In this document: in pieces, positions 48,698-60,674 of the stretch
Layout of the letters: every line of letters starts with the position of its first letter
Numbering within the stretch: position 1 is the stretch's first letter
DNA from: Sordaria brevicollis
Lineage: Eukaryota > Ascomycota > Sordariomycetes > Sordariales > Sordariaceae
Assembly: GCA_033439795.1 (NCBI GenBank)
Contig: JAUTDP010000005.1
Location: 2,137,001 to 2,201,000, forward strand
DNA length: 64,000 bases
Direction of reading: 5' to 3'
The notes under the pieces: model-generated
Seen by the model: only the letters and a program-made list of their open reading frames with translations
What the model was told of the DNA's origin: nothing
The model's database searches: none
Made by a program: the position numbers and the translations under genes

Positions 48698-51495
48698 ATG
48701 GCGAACAACCTTTCACCGCCCGGGTCGAGTTCGTACTCGTCCAATACCATGAATGTGGGAGATGGAACTTGGGATTTCGAGAAGAACTCGTTCCTGCTTC
48801 CCAATCTCCAGGGTCTCAACTTTGAGACTATGCGATACAATGGTATGTAAGGCGCATTGTTGCGACTGACTTTGAGACTGAAGAAGCCTTCCATTCCTTC
48901 TAGCCTTCTATCCGTCCATTGACCAAGATGGAAAGCTAACTCCCCATAAAAACGACAGGCATGGGCAATCGCTTCTCGACCTTGACCCAATATCACAGTC
49001 TCATTCTCGGCCACGGAGTGATAGCCGCCATCACCTTCCTCTTCATCATCCCAATCGCCGTCCTCATTGCCCGATTCTACTCCCGCAAGCCGGGATATGC
49101 CATCCGATACCATGCCTACCTCCAAGTCCTCACTGTCGGCTTCAGCACCGTCGTCTTCATTCTTGGCTTCATCGCCGTCGGCCCGAACCGAAACCTCACA
49201 AACCCACACCATGGCATCGGCGTCGCCATCTATGTCATGATTCTCGTTCAAGCTTTTGGTGGCAGTCTCATTCGCAAAATCACCGGCCATTCCTTCCGTC
49301 TACATCTTCATCGTTGGATGGGCCGCACTATTGCCCTCCTAGGTATTGCCCAGGTACCTCTTGGTCTGACGCTCTATGGTTCGCCCAAGTATACCTTCAT
49401 CCTCTATGCCGTCTGGATGGGGTTTCTTCTCTTTTTGTACTTCATCCTGGATTACAGAGACAAGGACCGTCGCGAGTACTATGCAGGTGGCACCCGCTCT
49501 GAAGTTACTGGGTACACGGATGAGAAATCGGACAGCTCTCATGGTGGAAAGAAGAAATGGCTTGGTCTGGCAGCCGCTGCTGGCGCATTAGCTTTGGCTC
49601 GTGGTCGCAAGAAGAACAAGGATGAGGAAAGGGCTTTGGACCGCAGCCCTAGCCCATACCGCTCTCATGGTGTCCATGATGGGGCAACTGATGTATCACA
49701 TGGCAGACATGACAGCTTCCACGACGACAAGTATACCGACGTATCTTCGCGACGCAACACTGGTGAAGGCGGCGGATGGATGGGTAAGCTGGTCGGGCTT
49801 GGCGCTGGTCTTTTGGCGGCCAAGTATCTTAAGAAGAAGCATGATCGCCGCGATGACGAGTATTCGGCTGTCTCAACAGAAACTCCCAGCCGTGTTCCTC
49901 CGCGGAGAGGAGGCCCGGCACCAACTGAAAGCGACTATACCGACTACACCGACTTCACCCGGACAGACCCTCGACGAAACTCCAAGCACAACCCAATCAT
50001 TGCTTCCGAAGTGGAGAGCGCTGCAGATGACCGACGCCCTTACCGACCTGGCACGCCACCTCGCTCGCATGCTGGTCGTCGTAATTCGCGATTTGAAAGC
50101 ACAATTGCTTCAGACTATTCTTCCTACGTTAGCCCTTCCAGAAGAGAAGAGCCTGAAAAGAAACGGAACAGCGGTGCTGGAAAAGGTCTGCTTGCTGGAC
50201 TTGGACTTGGTTGGTTCGCCAAGAAGACGGTGGATCATCGTGCAGGAAAGGAAGAGGATCGCAGAAGAGACGAAGAGGATAGGCGACGTGAGGAGGAGGA
50301 GAGGCGGTTTGAAGAGGAGGAGCGGAGGGCTGGACGTCGGAATTCCAAGTATACCGGTGACGGCTACCCAAGTCCTTCCAGACGTGACTCCCAGCGCCGC
50401 CCAGCTGCTATGCGCCCAGCAGCACCAACAGACATTACCAGCACGACCGGATCCTCGATTTTCTCTGACGAATTCACCTCCATGGAGCCGAAAGGACACG
50501 CCCCTTACGACCCAGCTCCCATGGGCGGCGGAGCTAGACCTCCACCGGCACCCATCCCAGTTGCCGGAGGTGCTCCGGGTGTTGGTGTGCCGCCTACGAT
50601 CGTTCCCATTACCCCTGGACTCGCCGGTAACCTACCTCCTGGAAACGGCCCGATTGCCATGCCCCCGATGCCTCCCGACCCGCGCGGCGTTTTCTACCCA
50701 CTGAGACCCCCGACCGATACCAGCAGCAGCGATCTGACGGATGTTAATGCCGACAGACGACGACGAGAAGCTGAGGCGGCCGCCGCAGCAGCAGCAGCAT
50801 CTGCCAGCCTCCTAGCCGCACAACAGCAGGAAGACGACCGGCGTCGCAAGGGCGAGCCTAGCGTGAAAGTCAAGGTGCAGAGCGACAGAGATAGGAACAT
50901 CACTCTGCGAAGGATGACGGACGACGGCAGCGGCAACAACAACAACCGACGACGCCGCGGCGACTCGGTCAGCAGCAGCCACTCGGAATCAGAACCGAGC
51001 AGTGGCAGGCGATATCGCCGGTCCGATCGTCGTGAGAGCAGGAGTTCAAGCCAGCGGGGCAGAGCCGAGCGAGCCGCTGAGGCGAGGGTAGACCAAAACC
51101 CTCTGTATCCAGCCCCTCTCTCCCTTAACACGGGCGGCAGCGGTACACCACGACAGCAGGCGTCTCACGGCGGAAGCGGACTGCCGCCCGATTTCGACGA
51201 CCCCTTGTCTCCGCCCAACCCGGCGTTTGCGAGATCGGGCAGGAAGGAGTCGCCGCCGTATGCGGGACCGTCGGGAACTCAGAACATGCCTAATGTCGCG
51301 GGGACCATCTCTAGCCTGGATAGTCCCGCGCAGTGGAGCGCGCTGAGCCCGAGCGGGGCGAGCCAGAACCCTGGTAATGGGAGTGGTGTGAAGAGGGAGG
51401 TGTCGAGTGCGGCGGAGAGGAGGCAGAGGAGGAGGTTTGAGAGGAGGGAGGGGAGTAGGCAGAGGGCTGCTGCGGAGTCATCGCTGGGTGGTTGA
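48698..51495 (+). CDS. Cytochrome b561-domain membrane protein with long disordered tail
   Basis: Exons 48,698-48,842 and 48,959-51,495 (branch AGCTAAC) give 893 residues. The start ATG has the context CCCACCATGG; upstream there is no ATG in frame. Residues about 48-240 form five to six membrane helices with the conserved His residues of a b561 core: YHSLILGHG, YHAYLQVL, NPHHGIG and HLHRWMGRTIALLG. These bind two haems and pass electrons across a membrane. No DOMON domain precedes it. The following 650 residues are low complexity: RGRKKNKDEER, short Gly-rich hydrophobic patches (GKLVGLGAGLLAAKYLKKK), a charged coiled coil (DRRRDEEDRRREEEERRFEE), Pro-rich and Ser/Arg-rich parts. The tail is presumably cytosolic and regulatory. 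The physiological electron acceptor is unknown. Confidence 0.85.
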
Positions 51496-52287
51496 ACTAC
51501 CTAGTGGGTGACATCTTACGAGCTGTGGTCGTTTTGGCTTTTGTTGTTATATGGGCTGGGCTTTTTTTCTATTCCCCCTTTTGCGTGGATTTTTCTCTCT
51601 ATCTTGCTGGCAAGCCGGCATGGCGTTTGGGCTTTTTCTTTAGGAATGGTCATGAGATGATGGATGATGGATATGGATGATGCTGTGGATATATGACCTT
51701 GGCACCATCAGTTGGGCCAAATCTCAAAAAGGTTGAAGAGTCTATATAGAGACTCGAGGTGTCTTGTACATATCTTTCGACAAGATAAACGATGAATGAA
51801 ACCGTTGGTAGTTGGCATTCGTACATCAACCATCTTTGTTCATGTCATCCTTATGCGCTGTGCATGATGGCACATGCTCCAGCCAAACTGCCGATCAAAG
51901 AGACCCCCATGTGCGCCAAGAAACGGGATGACGTCGGATCGCGCCCATTTTGTTAACGTCGGTCGCTTACAAGCACAAATGTGGGCGCTAGATCTAGACC
52001 TCGGCATCTTTTGGTCTCGATTGCGACATTGTCCAACCCTAGGTTCTTCACATCATCATTATCATCAACTATTTTTCTGTGCGCTGTCTGTTATCCTTTT
52101 CTCTTTCCCGTCAGCGTTTTGTTGTTTTGTTCTGCCAATTCATCCGCAATCCATCTCGAGCTTCCCTTTCTACTGTATCCATCCTCTTATCACTTACACT
52201 AACATCCTCTCCATCCTCCCCTCCTCCAATTCTCGTCATATTTCCAGCTTTCATTCACACGACAACCTAGAGGATACCCAAAAAAAA
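51496..52287. other. Intergenic region
   Basis: Contains the 3' region of the b561 gene and the leader of the carrier gene; the latter is C/T-rich, as is common in fungal promoters. An in-frame ATG at 51,874 without intervening stop exists, but its extension is not carrier-like. Confidence 0.55.
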
Positions 52288-53888
52288 ATGTCAAAACCCT
52301 CCAAACTCCTCCCCTCCCTCCTCCACGCCTCCTCCGGCGCCGGCGGCACTATCATCTCCACCCTCCTCACCTACCCTTTGGACCTCGTCAACACGCGCCT
52401 AAAAGTCCAGCGCCAGTTGCGGGCAGATGGCGCTATAGCGGAGGAAGATGGGTATAACGGGATTGTGGATGCGTTCGAGGCGATTTATGAGAGGGAGGGA
52501 GGCCTGAAGGCGTTTTTTGCGGGGCTGGGGGCGGATTTGGGGAAGAGTGCGGCGGATAGTTTTTTGTTCTTTTTGTTTTATACGGTATGTTCATATTTTT
52601 TTTTGGGTACATGATGGGAGTGGAGAAATGGGGTGGTGGAAGGTGTGGACGAAAGTGGAAGAGAGGGCGGATAGAGAAAGGAAAAAGAGGTGGGAAGAGA
52701 AAAACAGAGAGGGCGAGATGGAAAGCGGATGAAAGATAGATCGAGAGAGGTGGACGGAAAGAGGGAAGCGCTGAGATGGAAGTTCAAGAAGATGGAAGAG
52801 AAGATGGCAAGAGCTGGGATAAACGTACCAAGGAAACTCGGATGGAAAAACAATCAACAAAATGAGCTGATGCTAACAAGCGATGAAAACAACAGTGGTT
52901 CCGCGCCAAACGTCTCCGCGTCAACGAGCCCTACCTCAAAGTTCTCGAAGAGCTCCTCGTCGGCGCCGCCGCCGGTGCCTGCGCCAAACTCTTCACAACC
53001 CCAGTATCCAACGTCGTCACCCGCCGCCAAACCGCCAACCTCATCTCCTCCTCCTCGCGAAGCAACCCATCAACTCCAACCTCCGAAGGCTCCCCCATCC
53101 GCCCTCTTTCTCCCACATCCCCCACTTCTCCCCCCTCTTCGCCCTCCCGGGTGTCACAACCCGACCTCTCCTTCACTGACACCATTTTGGCCATCTACCA
53201 CGAGCGCGGTTTATTAAACGGTCTCTGGGCAGGTTACTCCGCCTCCCTCGTCCTCACCTTGAACCCCAGCATGACTTTCTTCCTACAACAAATCCTCAAG
53301 CGGGTTTTGGTCAGCAAAGAAAAATGGGAAGAACCGGGCGGTGCGATAACGTTTGTTATTGCCGCTTTGAGCAAAGTCGTGGCTACGAGTTTGACTTATC
53401 CTTTCCAGATTGCCAAGGCTAGGGTTATGGTTAGTTCTCCGTCGGGTTCATCCAGCAGGAGAAGCAGTGAGACGGAGGGGAACCGGGATGGTGAGAAGGG
53501 TGGGGTTACAAGGGCGAAGGAAAAGACGAAAAAGGCAGTGCCCGAAACGATCTTCTCGACGGTCAGAAGGATAGCGCAAACCGAGGGCGTCAAGGCCCTT
53601 TACGACGGTATTGGAGGAGAACTCCTGAAGGCGTTTTTTAACCATGGGTTGACGATGTTGTCGAAGGATATTATCCATGGGTTGATCATTCAGCTGTATT
53701 TTGCTGTGGTGGCTGCGTTGAAGGATTATAAGCTGTTGAGGGAGAAGATGGGGAAGAGGGTGAGGAAGACGAGGAGTGATGTGGCGAGGTATTATATGCT
53801 GATGGGGTTGGCGGCGCAGATGGTTAGACAGAGGGGGTTGAGGCAGACGTTGGCGATGGCAGGGTTGGTTGGGAAGAAGGGGGAGTAG
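52288..53888 (+). CDS. Peroxisomal adenine nucleotide transporter (Ant1 type mitochondrial carrier family)
   Basis: Exons 52,288-52,584 and 52,896-53,888 give 429 residues. Three repeats of the mitochondrial carrier family are present with their PX[DE]XX[KR]-type signatures: YPLDLVNTRLKVQ, a degenerate TPVSNVVTRRQT and YPFQIAKARV. The first helix motif GAGGTIISTLLTYPLDLVNTRLK and the FFAGLGADLGKSAADSFLFFLFY segment are like Ant1/PMP34, which exchange ATP against AMP across the peroxisomal membrane to activate fatty acids for beta-oxidation. Two Ser/Pro-rich or basic loops (about residues 155-190 and 265-310) are longer than in yeast. The 311-nt intron is strongly purine-rich and has a CTAAC branch site. 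A different carrier subfamily is possible but less likely. Confidence 0.82.
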
Positions 53889-54058
53889 GATGGGAAGGGG
53901 CTGATGATTATGGTGGTGAGTAAAATGGCCGGTTTGCATTTCGGGCGTATAGGCGTATGTATTGGACATTAGCATGTTTTAATCAAAGATTTGTTCTTTT
54001 TTTGACCCAAGTCTATACCTGTGATAACGCTCATGAACTTGAATATCCAAGGGCAACC

Positions 54059-55313
54059 TCAACAAGCAAAGCCCACTCCATCCTTCTTGACCTGGTTCGT
54101 ACCTCCAGCCGAGAACCCCGTACCTTCACGCCTCAGCTCCACCAACCCAGGCTTTATTGTCTCCTTCTCTTTCTTCTCCTTCTTCCCTTCTTTATGCTTC
54201 TTCCCGCTGCTCGCCTCCTTCTTCTCCGTCAACTCCGTATCGCAGACATAGCACACGATAGCATCAGGGTCCACATCCGGCGCATGCGGATCATGACGGC
54301 CCGTAGGCTTCATGAACTTGTCGACGCAGTTCTTGCACAGCACATGACCGCATGGCTTCGCTAGCGTTGCCCTTGACGAGTTCGACAGGGCCTTCTTGCA
54401 GGCGGGACATATCCTTGTCTTCTTTTTGGTGGCCGTGTCCTCCTCTTCTGTGAAATTGACGGTGACGAGCGTGTGGAGAGAGTAAAAGTGCGGCTTGTCT
54501 TCGGGCGCGGCGGGACATGTCGGTTGGGATTTGACCTTTTTCTTGATCTCGTGGAGGACGTCTTTTGAGTTGGAGGAGGGTGTGACGGAGGGTGACCAGA
54601 AGGAGGGGAGTTTAGGTTTTGAGGACTGTAGAAACCATGTCAGTATGTGTGCGATAGGTGCCTGGCAATAGAATAAGGGCATACCTTTTCATCTTCAATA
54701 GCTCTCCTCGCTTTGGCTCGCTCTTCTTCGGCAATCCTCGCGAGCTCATCTCCATCCAGAGAGAACTTGCGCTTTTCACCCCTCTTGACATCTTCTATCC
54801 TCTTCTCGTCTCCGTTTCCATTCCCTGTACTAGCCGTCGACTCGCTCCTCTGCAACGTGAGGTCCCGCTTCTCATTGCCATTTTCCCGCTTGATCGACAG
54901 TCCAGCCTGCGTAAGCTCAAACTCCTTGATCGCCCGCTCCTGTGCCTCAGCATCTCTTCTTGCTTGCTCCTCAGCTGCTTCCCTCTCCTCCTGCTCTCGA
55001 AGCTTTTCGGCGCGCTTAATCTCCTTCTTTTGCGCCAGGATGTTCGTCAGGGCGCATTCGCGGCAAAAGATGTCGCCGTGTAAACAGGCGACTGGGTCAA
55101 TGGCGTTTTCAAGGCAGAGGGAGCATGAGGCGAACGGCAAAAAGGATTCGCGCGAGAGGCGGGCGGAGGAGGCGGTCCAGGCGGCTTTGGCTAGCTGGCG
55201 CTCGTGCGAGGTGAATACCGGTCGGCTGGTGTTTCTTTTGCCTGGGAGGTCAGAGTCTTAGAGTCGAGGGTGTGTAGTCAGTGAATTGGGGGTGTTGGCT
55301 TACTGTGTGACAT
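54059..55313 (-). CDS. NOSIP-type RING/U-box protein
   Basis: Exons 55,313-55,304 (10 nt only), 55,241-54,685 and 54,625-54,059 give 377 residues. The spliced start MSHSKRNTSRPVFTSHERQL is the N-terminal signature of nitric oxide synthase-interacting protein relatives. A first zinc finger-like or U-box half (FASCSLCLENAIDPVACLHGDIFCRECAL) is followed by a long charged coiled coil (QKKEIKRAEKLREQEEREAA). A second RING-like finger, CPACKKALSNSS to CYVCDTELTEKK, lies near the C-terminus and includes CGHVLCKNCVDKFM. NOSIP proteins are E3 ubiquitin ligases that also associate with spliceosomes. Despite the name, no NO synthase is implied here. The first exon of 10 nt is the least certain element, although phase and sequence agree with the family. 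Confidence 0.88.
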
Positions 55314-56101
55314 GTTGGCGACTTGGACTGGTTTGGCGATGTTTGTCGGAAAGTTTTGGAGATGGAAAACAGTCGTGAGGTCACAGAGAGAAGTCGCGAA
55401 GCTCCCAAGCAATGTTGCAGCAGTTCCCCAGGCCCACTGTTGGCCCTTGTGGAACCACAGCTGGGAACGGAAGACAGGGCAGGACGCAGTCTGGCCCAAT
55501 GTGGATTAGGGGATTGTGGGGAAGTTCCAGGTTGTTGTCCACTGTGGTTGACCCTGTTTCGGCCCCGTGCGCCCCTGCCAGGCACATGCTGAAATCGTTG
55601 GCCCGTCGCATGGATTTTACAGCGGATTTTGAAGGGTTCTTTAGGTTCTCTGCCGTGAAGCCGATTGCCTCTCGCCTGTTGAAGAGCGGGAAAAGTTGGA
55701 ATGAGACTGAACGGGTGGGAGAAGGACCGAAACTCGGAATATTTTCGCCTCAACAATATCTATTGTCACATAAACCTAGAATCTACCACTTGTTCTACAA
55801 TACCTTATTTTCTCCTCTGCTCCGTCGTCGTAATTGTTCGCGGGGACGGCTACCCGAGGGATCGACCTGCTCCATGTTCCACTCCAGTTGAGTACTTGCA
55901 CTAACACCGCGGATGGCAAAAGAGTTGTTGAGTGGAAAATAGAAGCCGGGTTTGACTCGTTATAAAAATTTCATAAAATACTTGGTACTTTACAACGCTT
56001 CTCGTCTTTTTTATATACCTCGCCCATTCGCCAAACACTCTCACTTACATCCTACCAAAACAGGGTGATACTCTCACTTCCAGTCAACATCCCTTTCCGG
56101 C
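55314..56101. other. Intergenic region between divergent genes
   Basis: Shared upstream region of the NOSIP-type gene and tafazzin. No supported gene. Confidence 0.6.
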
Positions 56102-57642
56102 ATGTCATCCAATATGACGTCGTCAACGGATGCTGCTGCTGCCACCACCGCCGGCTCTGGCACTATCGCCAGCAGCAACAGCAACTCGACGATGGCTTCA
56201 CAGCAACAGGAACAGCAACAACTACAGCATCAAATACACAACCACTTGGCAGCTGGTCAACAAGCACCTCACAGCCCGAATCTCGGGTCGCGCATTGCTT
56301 CAGTGGCGATTATGGGCTTGACGGGTGTCATCTCAAGGACCTTCTTGTATGGCCTCAACGATATCGAAGTCAAGGGTCTCGACAGGTTTAAGGCGCTTTT
56401 GGACAGTCGGGAGGATCCTGAGAGGAGGGAGAGGGGACTTCTTACAGGTGAGTTTATGTGAAATTTATAGACTCAGAAAGAATGCGCCACTAACCGTGTG
56501 TATAGTCTCCAACCACATCAGTGTGTGAGTAGCCTCATGTTTGTGAGAGCTCTAAACTCAAAGAAACATCTAAACTCACATATACGATGATAGACTCGAT
56601 GACCCAGTAGTATGGGGTGTCCTCCCATTAAGTTACGCCTTCAACCCCAACAACCTGCGATGGACACTGGCCGCTCATGACATTTGCTTCGCCAACCCGT
56701 TTGTCCCCCCTCTCCCTCCTTCTTCCCATCCCATCTCACTAACTTCATCACAGAACATTCTCCGCCTTCTTCACAGCAGGCCAAGTCCTCCCCTGCCACC
56801 GCCTCAAACACTCCTCCCACGGCGGTCTCTTCCAGCCCTCCCTAACCCAAGCCATCCGTCTGCTATCCTCTCAACCATTCACCCAACCCGGCTTCTCCCC
56901 CTCGCCCCTAACCTCCCCGGTCACCGACCTCGCAACCCCCTCCGCCGTCGATATTCCAGACCCCTTCACCATCGGCACCCTCACCTACTCAACAACAGGC
57001 CAAGACTCCCACCCGGCCCCCAGCATCTACACCCGCAACCGCCACTCCTGGGTGCACGTCTTCCCCGAAGGTCTGGTGCACCAGCACCCGCAGGTTGATT
57101 TGAGGTACTTTAAGTGGGGCGTCGCTCGCTTGATTTTGGAGAGCGAGCCGGCTCCTGACGTGGTGCCGATGTTTATTGATGGTACGCAGAGGGTGATGAA
57201 TGAGGAGCGTGGCTTTCCCCGTTTCTTGCCGAGGATCGGAAAGAAGATTCGCGTGGCGTTTGGGGAGGTTGTCGACTACGAAGCGACGTTTGGAGACCTC
57301 AAGAAGAGGTGGAGGGCGGAGGTGGAACGGGTTAGGAAGGCTGAGGAAGCAGAGGCGGCCAAGGCGGCCAAGGCAAAGGGGCTGGAGGTGGCGGATGTAA
57401 AGCCGAAGATGTTGCTTGGTGACTTGCCGGAGGAACTCAAGTATTCGGAGGAGGCGCAGAAGATTCGGATCGAGTGCGCGAGGAGGATGAGAGAGCAGGT
57501 TCTGAAGGTTAGGAGGGAGTTGGGGGGTTATGAGGAGAGTGATCCGACGTTTGGCGAGGCGAGTACGTGGGCGCCGGATAGAAAGGTGAAGGCGGAGAAG
57601 TATAAGAGTCGGGTGGATGGGAGTGAGATTAACCAGGATTAG
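56102..57642 (+). CDS. taz1: Tafazzin (cardiolipin-remodelling acyltransferase)
   Basis: Four exons (56,102-56,447; 56,506-56,524; 56,594-56,698; 56,754-57,642) give 452 residues. Catalytic HX4D appears as NHISVLDDP and is assembled from exons 2 and 3. Further marks are NPNNLRWTLAAHDICFAN, FFTAGQVLPC, FPEGLVHQ and DGTQRVM. Tafazzin is a phospholipid-lysophospholipid transacylase of the mitochondrial inner and outer membrane that remodels cardiolipin. The N-terminus (about 60 residues, Ser/Thr/Gln-rich) and a Pro-rich insert in exon 4 (SSQPFTQPGFSPSPLTSPVT) make it longer than the human enzyme. A charged insert (RVRKAEEAEAAKAAKAKG) also occurs towards the C-terminus. Exon 2 is only 19 nt. The introns have regular GT/AG borders. 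Confidence 0.93.
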
Positions 57643-58450
57643 GAGTGTCGTGGTTGATGTTTTCTTGCTCTTTTTTGGGAACATGTGAGTGTTGAGGGTT
57701 GGCGTTTGTGAGAGCGAGGATGAGAAATTGAGTGGGCGAGAGTCAGAATAAGGGTCAAAGTACGCTAGAGCGTGACTTGCTGCCCGAGTCTACAACCCTA
57801 CGCCTGCGGAAGAAGGGAGAGCACAAGGAAGGATTTGTGTTGTATTGTATATAGATTTGCGGGTTAGTTGACCTGGGCGTCCTGTGTTGGTGGCAAAAAA
57901 GCTAGAAAGCGGGTTGAGCAAGATAGAAAGCATAAGGTTGGGAAAAGCAATATACTGTATTTGATCAAAATGTTTCACCAGCGACAATCGAGTTCTACAC
58001 TTAGTGCGGTTCTTTTTCGCCGCCCAAGGTCGAATATCATCATGGAAACTTGGCATATCTGGAGGCTGGCCATACCGGTTCTTTTATGGTTCACCCCGGT
58101 TATTCAACTTGGCTGTAGACCAAACCTGTAGTTCCCAAAGAAGTTGGGTTATATACATCGAAAAACTAAGTAGTTTCGAACACGGGCTGGATTTCTCTCC
58201 AGCTGTGAACCTAACGCACGAGTGAGCAAAACATGACTTCGAGGAGCAAAGTCACTATGCTAGGTTTATAACCTCTTAAGAGGTGGTACCTCCCCGGCTT
58301 TGAACGCCAACCTTCCTTATACCCCACCTGGAAAAAATGCCAAATCATAGAATATCCGCCAACTCCCAGCCTCATTCCGAGGCTGCCTGGATATCCCCAA
58401 CTCCTTTCCTTTTGTTAAACCAACACCAACCCCTTCGCCGTACGTCGCAC
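57643..58450. other. Intergenic region between convergent genes
   Basis: 3' regions of tafazzin and the Zn2Cys6 gene. No supported gene or RNA. Confidence 0.6.
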
Positions 58451-60674
58451 TCAGTAGTAATACTCCTCCGGATTCTCCTGATACCACAACAACTGCTGTC
58501 CACCAGCAAACGGCTGTTGTTGCTGCACCTGCGGTACCACAATACTCGCCTTCCTCGACGACGACGCAGACGGCGGCACCGACTCAATTGACTCCAGCGG
58601 TGTCTCATCCCTCTCCTGCTTCACCACCTTCCCATTACTCCCATCCCCTCGGACGTCATGACCATCAGCAACAACCAGCATCTCCGCCAACCCCTTCGCT
58701 TGCAACATGCCTGTATCCGCAAATATCGTCTCCAACATGTTTTTCGCAAAAACCGTATAACTCCTCGGCACCCCGGGCGCCGAACCCGCTACCTGAATCT
58801 GAAACAACAAATTCGGCACCCCCGCCACGCCTATCCCGGCACCTCCGCTTGTTTTGTCGATACAATCGCGATGTTTCTTCTCGAGGCGTGGATGTCGATA
58901 ATGCGTCGGGATGGACACCAACAAGTCCCTTGCCACGCGGCGTATGGTACCCAGTATATTTTGTTGTTCCGCTGACATATTAGAAGAAAACACCTGCGAG
59001 CAGCTGAGTGGATAATGATCGATAAACTCGATCAGGGATCGACAGGTGAGCAGGCGCAGCCAGCGCTGGTGATTCCACCCCCTAGCAACCCAGTGGTCGG
59101 CGTAGATGTGGTAGCTATCGTCAAAGGCACCGTCAGATGGAAAGAAGCCGGGGGCAGCACGTTCTTCGAGGAAGGTCCAGATGGGAGAAGCGCTTCCGGC
59201 GCTGTGGCGCCGTTCCCAGGCGTCGAGCTCGGCGTCGATGGAGAGAGCGTCACGGATTATTTGCGCAGTTTTGGGTCGGCCGTCGATGAGGGCGTAGGTG
59301 TTTAGGTAGGCTTGGAGTTCGAGGAAGCGAGTGGCGATGTCGAGGATCTCGACGGCGGGTTTGTCGGAGGGGGCGGCGAGTCGGTTGCAGAGGTCAAACC
59401 AGCCGGAGTAGGCGGGTGGGAGGGCCATGTTGCCGGCGTAGAAGGGGTTGAGCTGGTAGGAGTGTTAGTCTAGTGGAATCAGTGGCATGGGGAAGACTGA
59501 AAGGGGGTAGAAGTACCATGGAGAGACATAATTGTAGGAAACCACGCATCAGGTCTTGAGGTAGGTTGGGAATGCCTAGAAAGTTACTGAGCAAGGCGGT
59601 TGCTCCCATCATATGCGTTCGCACGGCGTCGGCTGGTCGGCCCTTGTTTCGAATAACCTAAAAGAGCATGTAAGAGACATCGTCCAGGGACGGAAGGACG
59701 GAAGGCAGGGAAGACAGAATACGTACTTCATAGACCGCAAGCATGATGACCGTTCGTAAAGATAGATCCAGGTTCATAGCTTGAGGATTCGCTAATGACG
59801 ATGCCGTATGTTGAAGAGCCAGGCCATATTTCTGCCTCGCCATCGTATCCAACATCTTATCGCCAGTGAGGTTGGACATACTCGCCAGCCCCACGGCGGC
59901 CATCATATCTCGAAACTCGGGAGCATGAATCCAGTCCACCATCCGAAGCTCGTGTGCCGCAGCAGGCTCGTCTGGATGTCCCACCACATAGTGGTCGACG
60001 TAAAACTGAATAGCCTGGTCGTCTTTGGTGGCGTAAATCTCTTTTGGTATCCTTGCTAGGCTGTGTTCCGGTGATACCGATAGCTTGAACCGCGGCCTTT
60101 CGGAGAAGGAACTTCGACTGGAGACAATACTCTTGGGTGAAGGTGTTGAAGATGATGAGGACGACGATGAAGAAGAGCTTGAGGGTGAATCCACGGTATC
60201 TGGAATGTCTGATATCCCCCACTGAGCATGTGCCTTTTGGATGACCTTTGTGCTCTCATCTCGAAACATCAACGACAGCTGGTCCCGGTAGCCAGGACAG
60301 CTCTTGCCCACTCGGATACATTGGGTGCATTGTGGCCGAACTTTGTCACACTGTGAAGTGAAGGAAGGTATTAGCACTCATGTGAGAATGTGACATGTGG
60401 TAGTTGACGGAGGGTGTGAGGCGCTTCATGTCGTTGTGATCCGGAGCTCATGCCGGGCTGAGCTTAGCTGCCAGCAAGGATAATCCCGATACCGAGGAGC
60501 CTCAAGACGGACAATAGAGTACTTTGTACATGTTTGACAGTTCCACAATGTGAGACAGTGCTGGTGCTTGAGGGTGTTGTGTGTGAGAGAAAGAGATGGT
60601 AGGGCTGGACATACCTTGATTCTCCTGGTTCGACAGTTCTGGCACCCCTGGGAAGCTTTGCCGCAGTAGACCAT
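58451..60674 (-). CDS. Zn2Cys6 fungal-type transcription factor
   Basis: Exons 60,674-60,615, 60,350-59,727, 59,657-59,517 and 59,452-58,451 join in phase to 608 residues. Residues 10-37 form a binuclear zinc cluster, C-x2-C-x6-C-x5-C-x2-C-x6-C, in GCQNCRTRRIK plus CDKVRPQCTQCIRVGKSCPG; the cluster is split by the first intron. The next part is a Ser-rich linker, then the weakly conserved fungal-specific regulatory domain (DQAIQFYVDHYVVGHPDEPA and later ALPPAYSGWFDLCNRLAAPS). The C-terminus has a Gln-rich stretch. The protein should be a nuclear DNA-binding regulator. No partner genes of a metabolic cluster lie beside it, so the regulated pathway is not predictable. An upstream in-frame ATG at 60,791 would add 39 residues. 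Confidence 0.88.

Noticed and set aside
53448..53975. Minus-strand frame of 175 codons rich in His, Leu and Pro
   Set aside because: Antisense of the carrier gene; the sense strand has clear family signatures.
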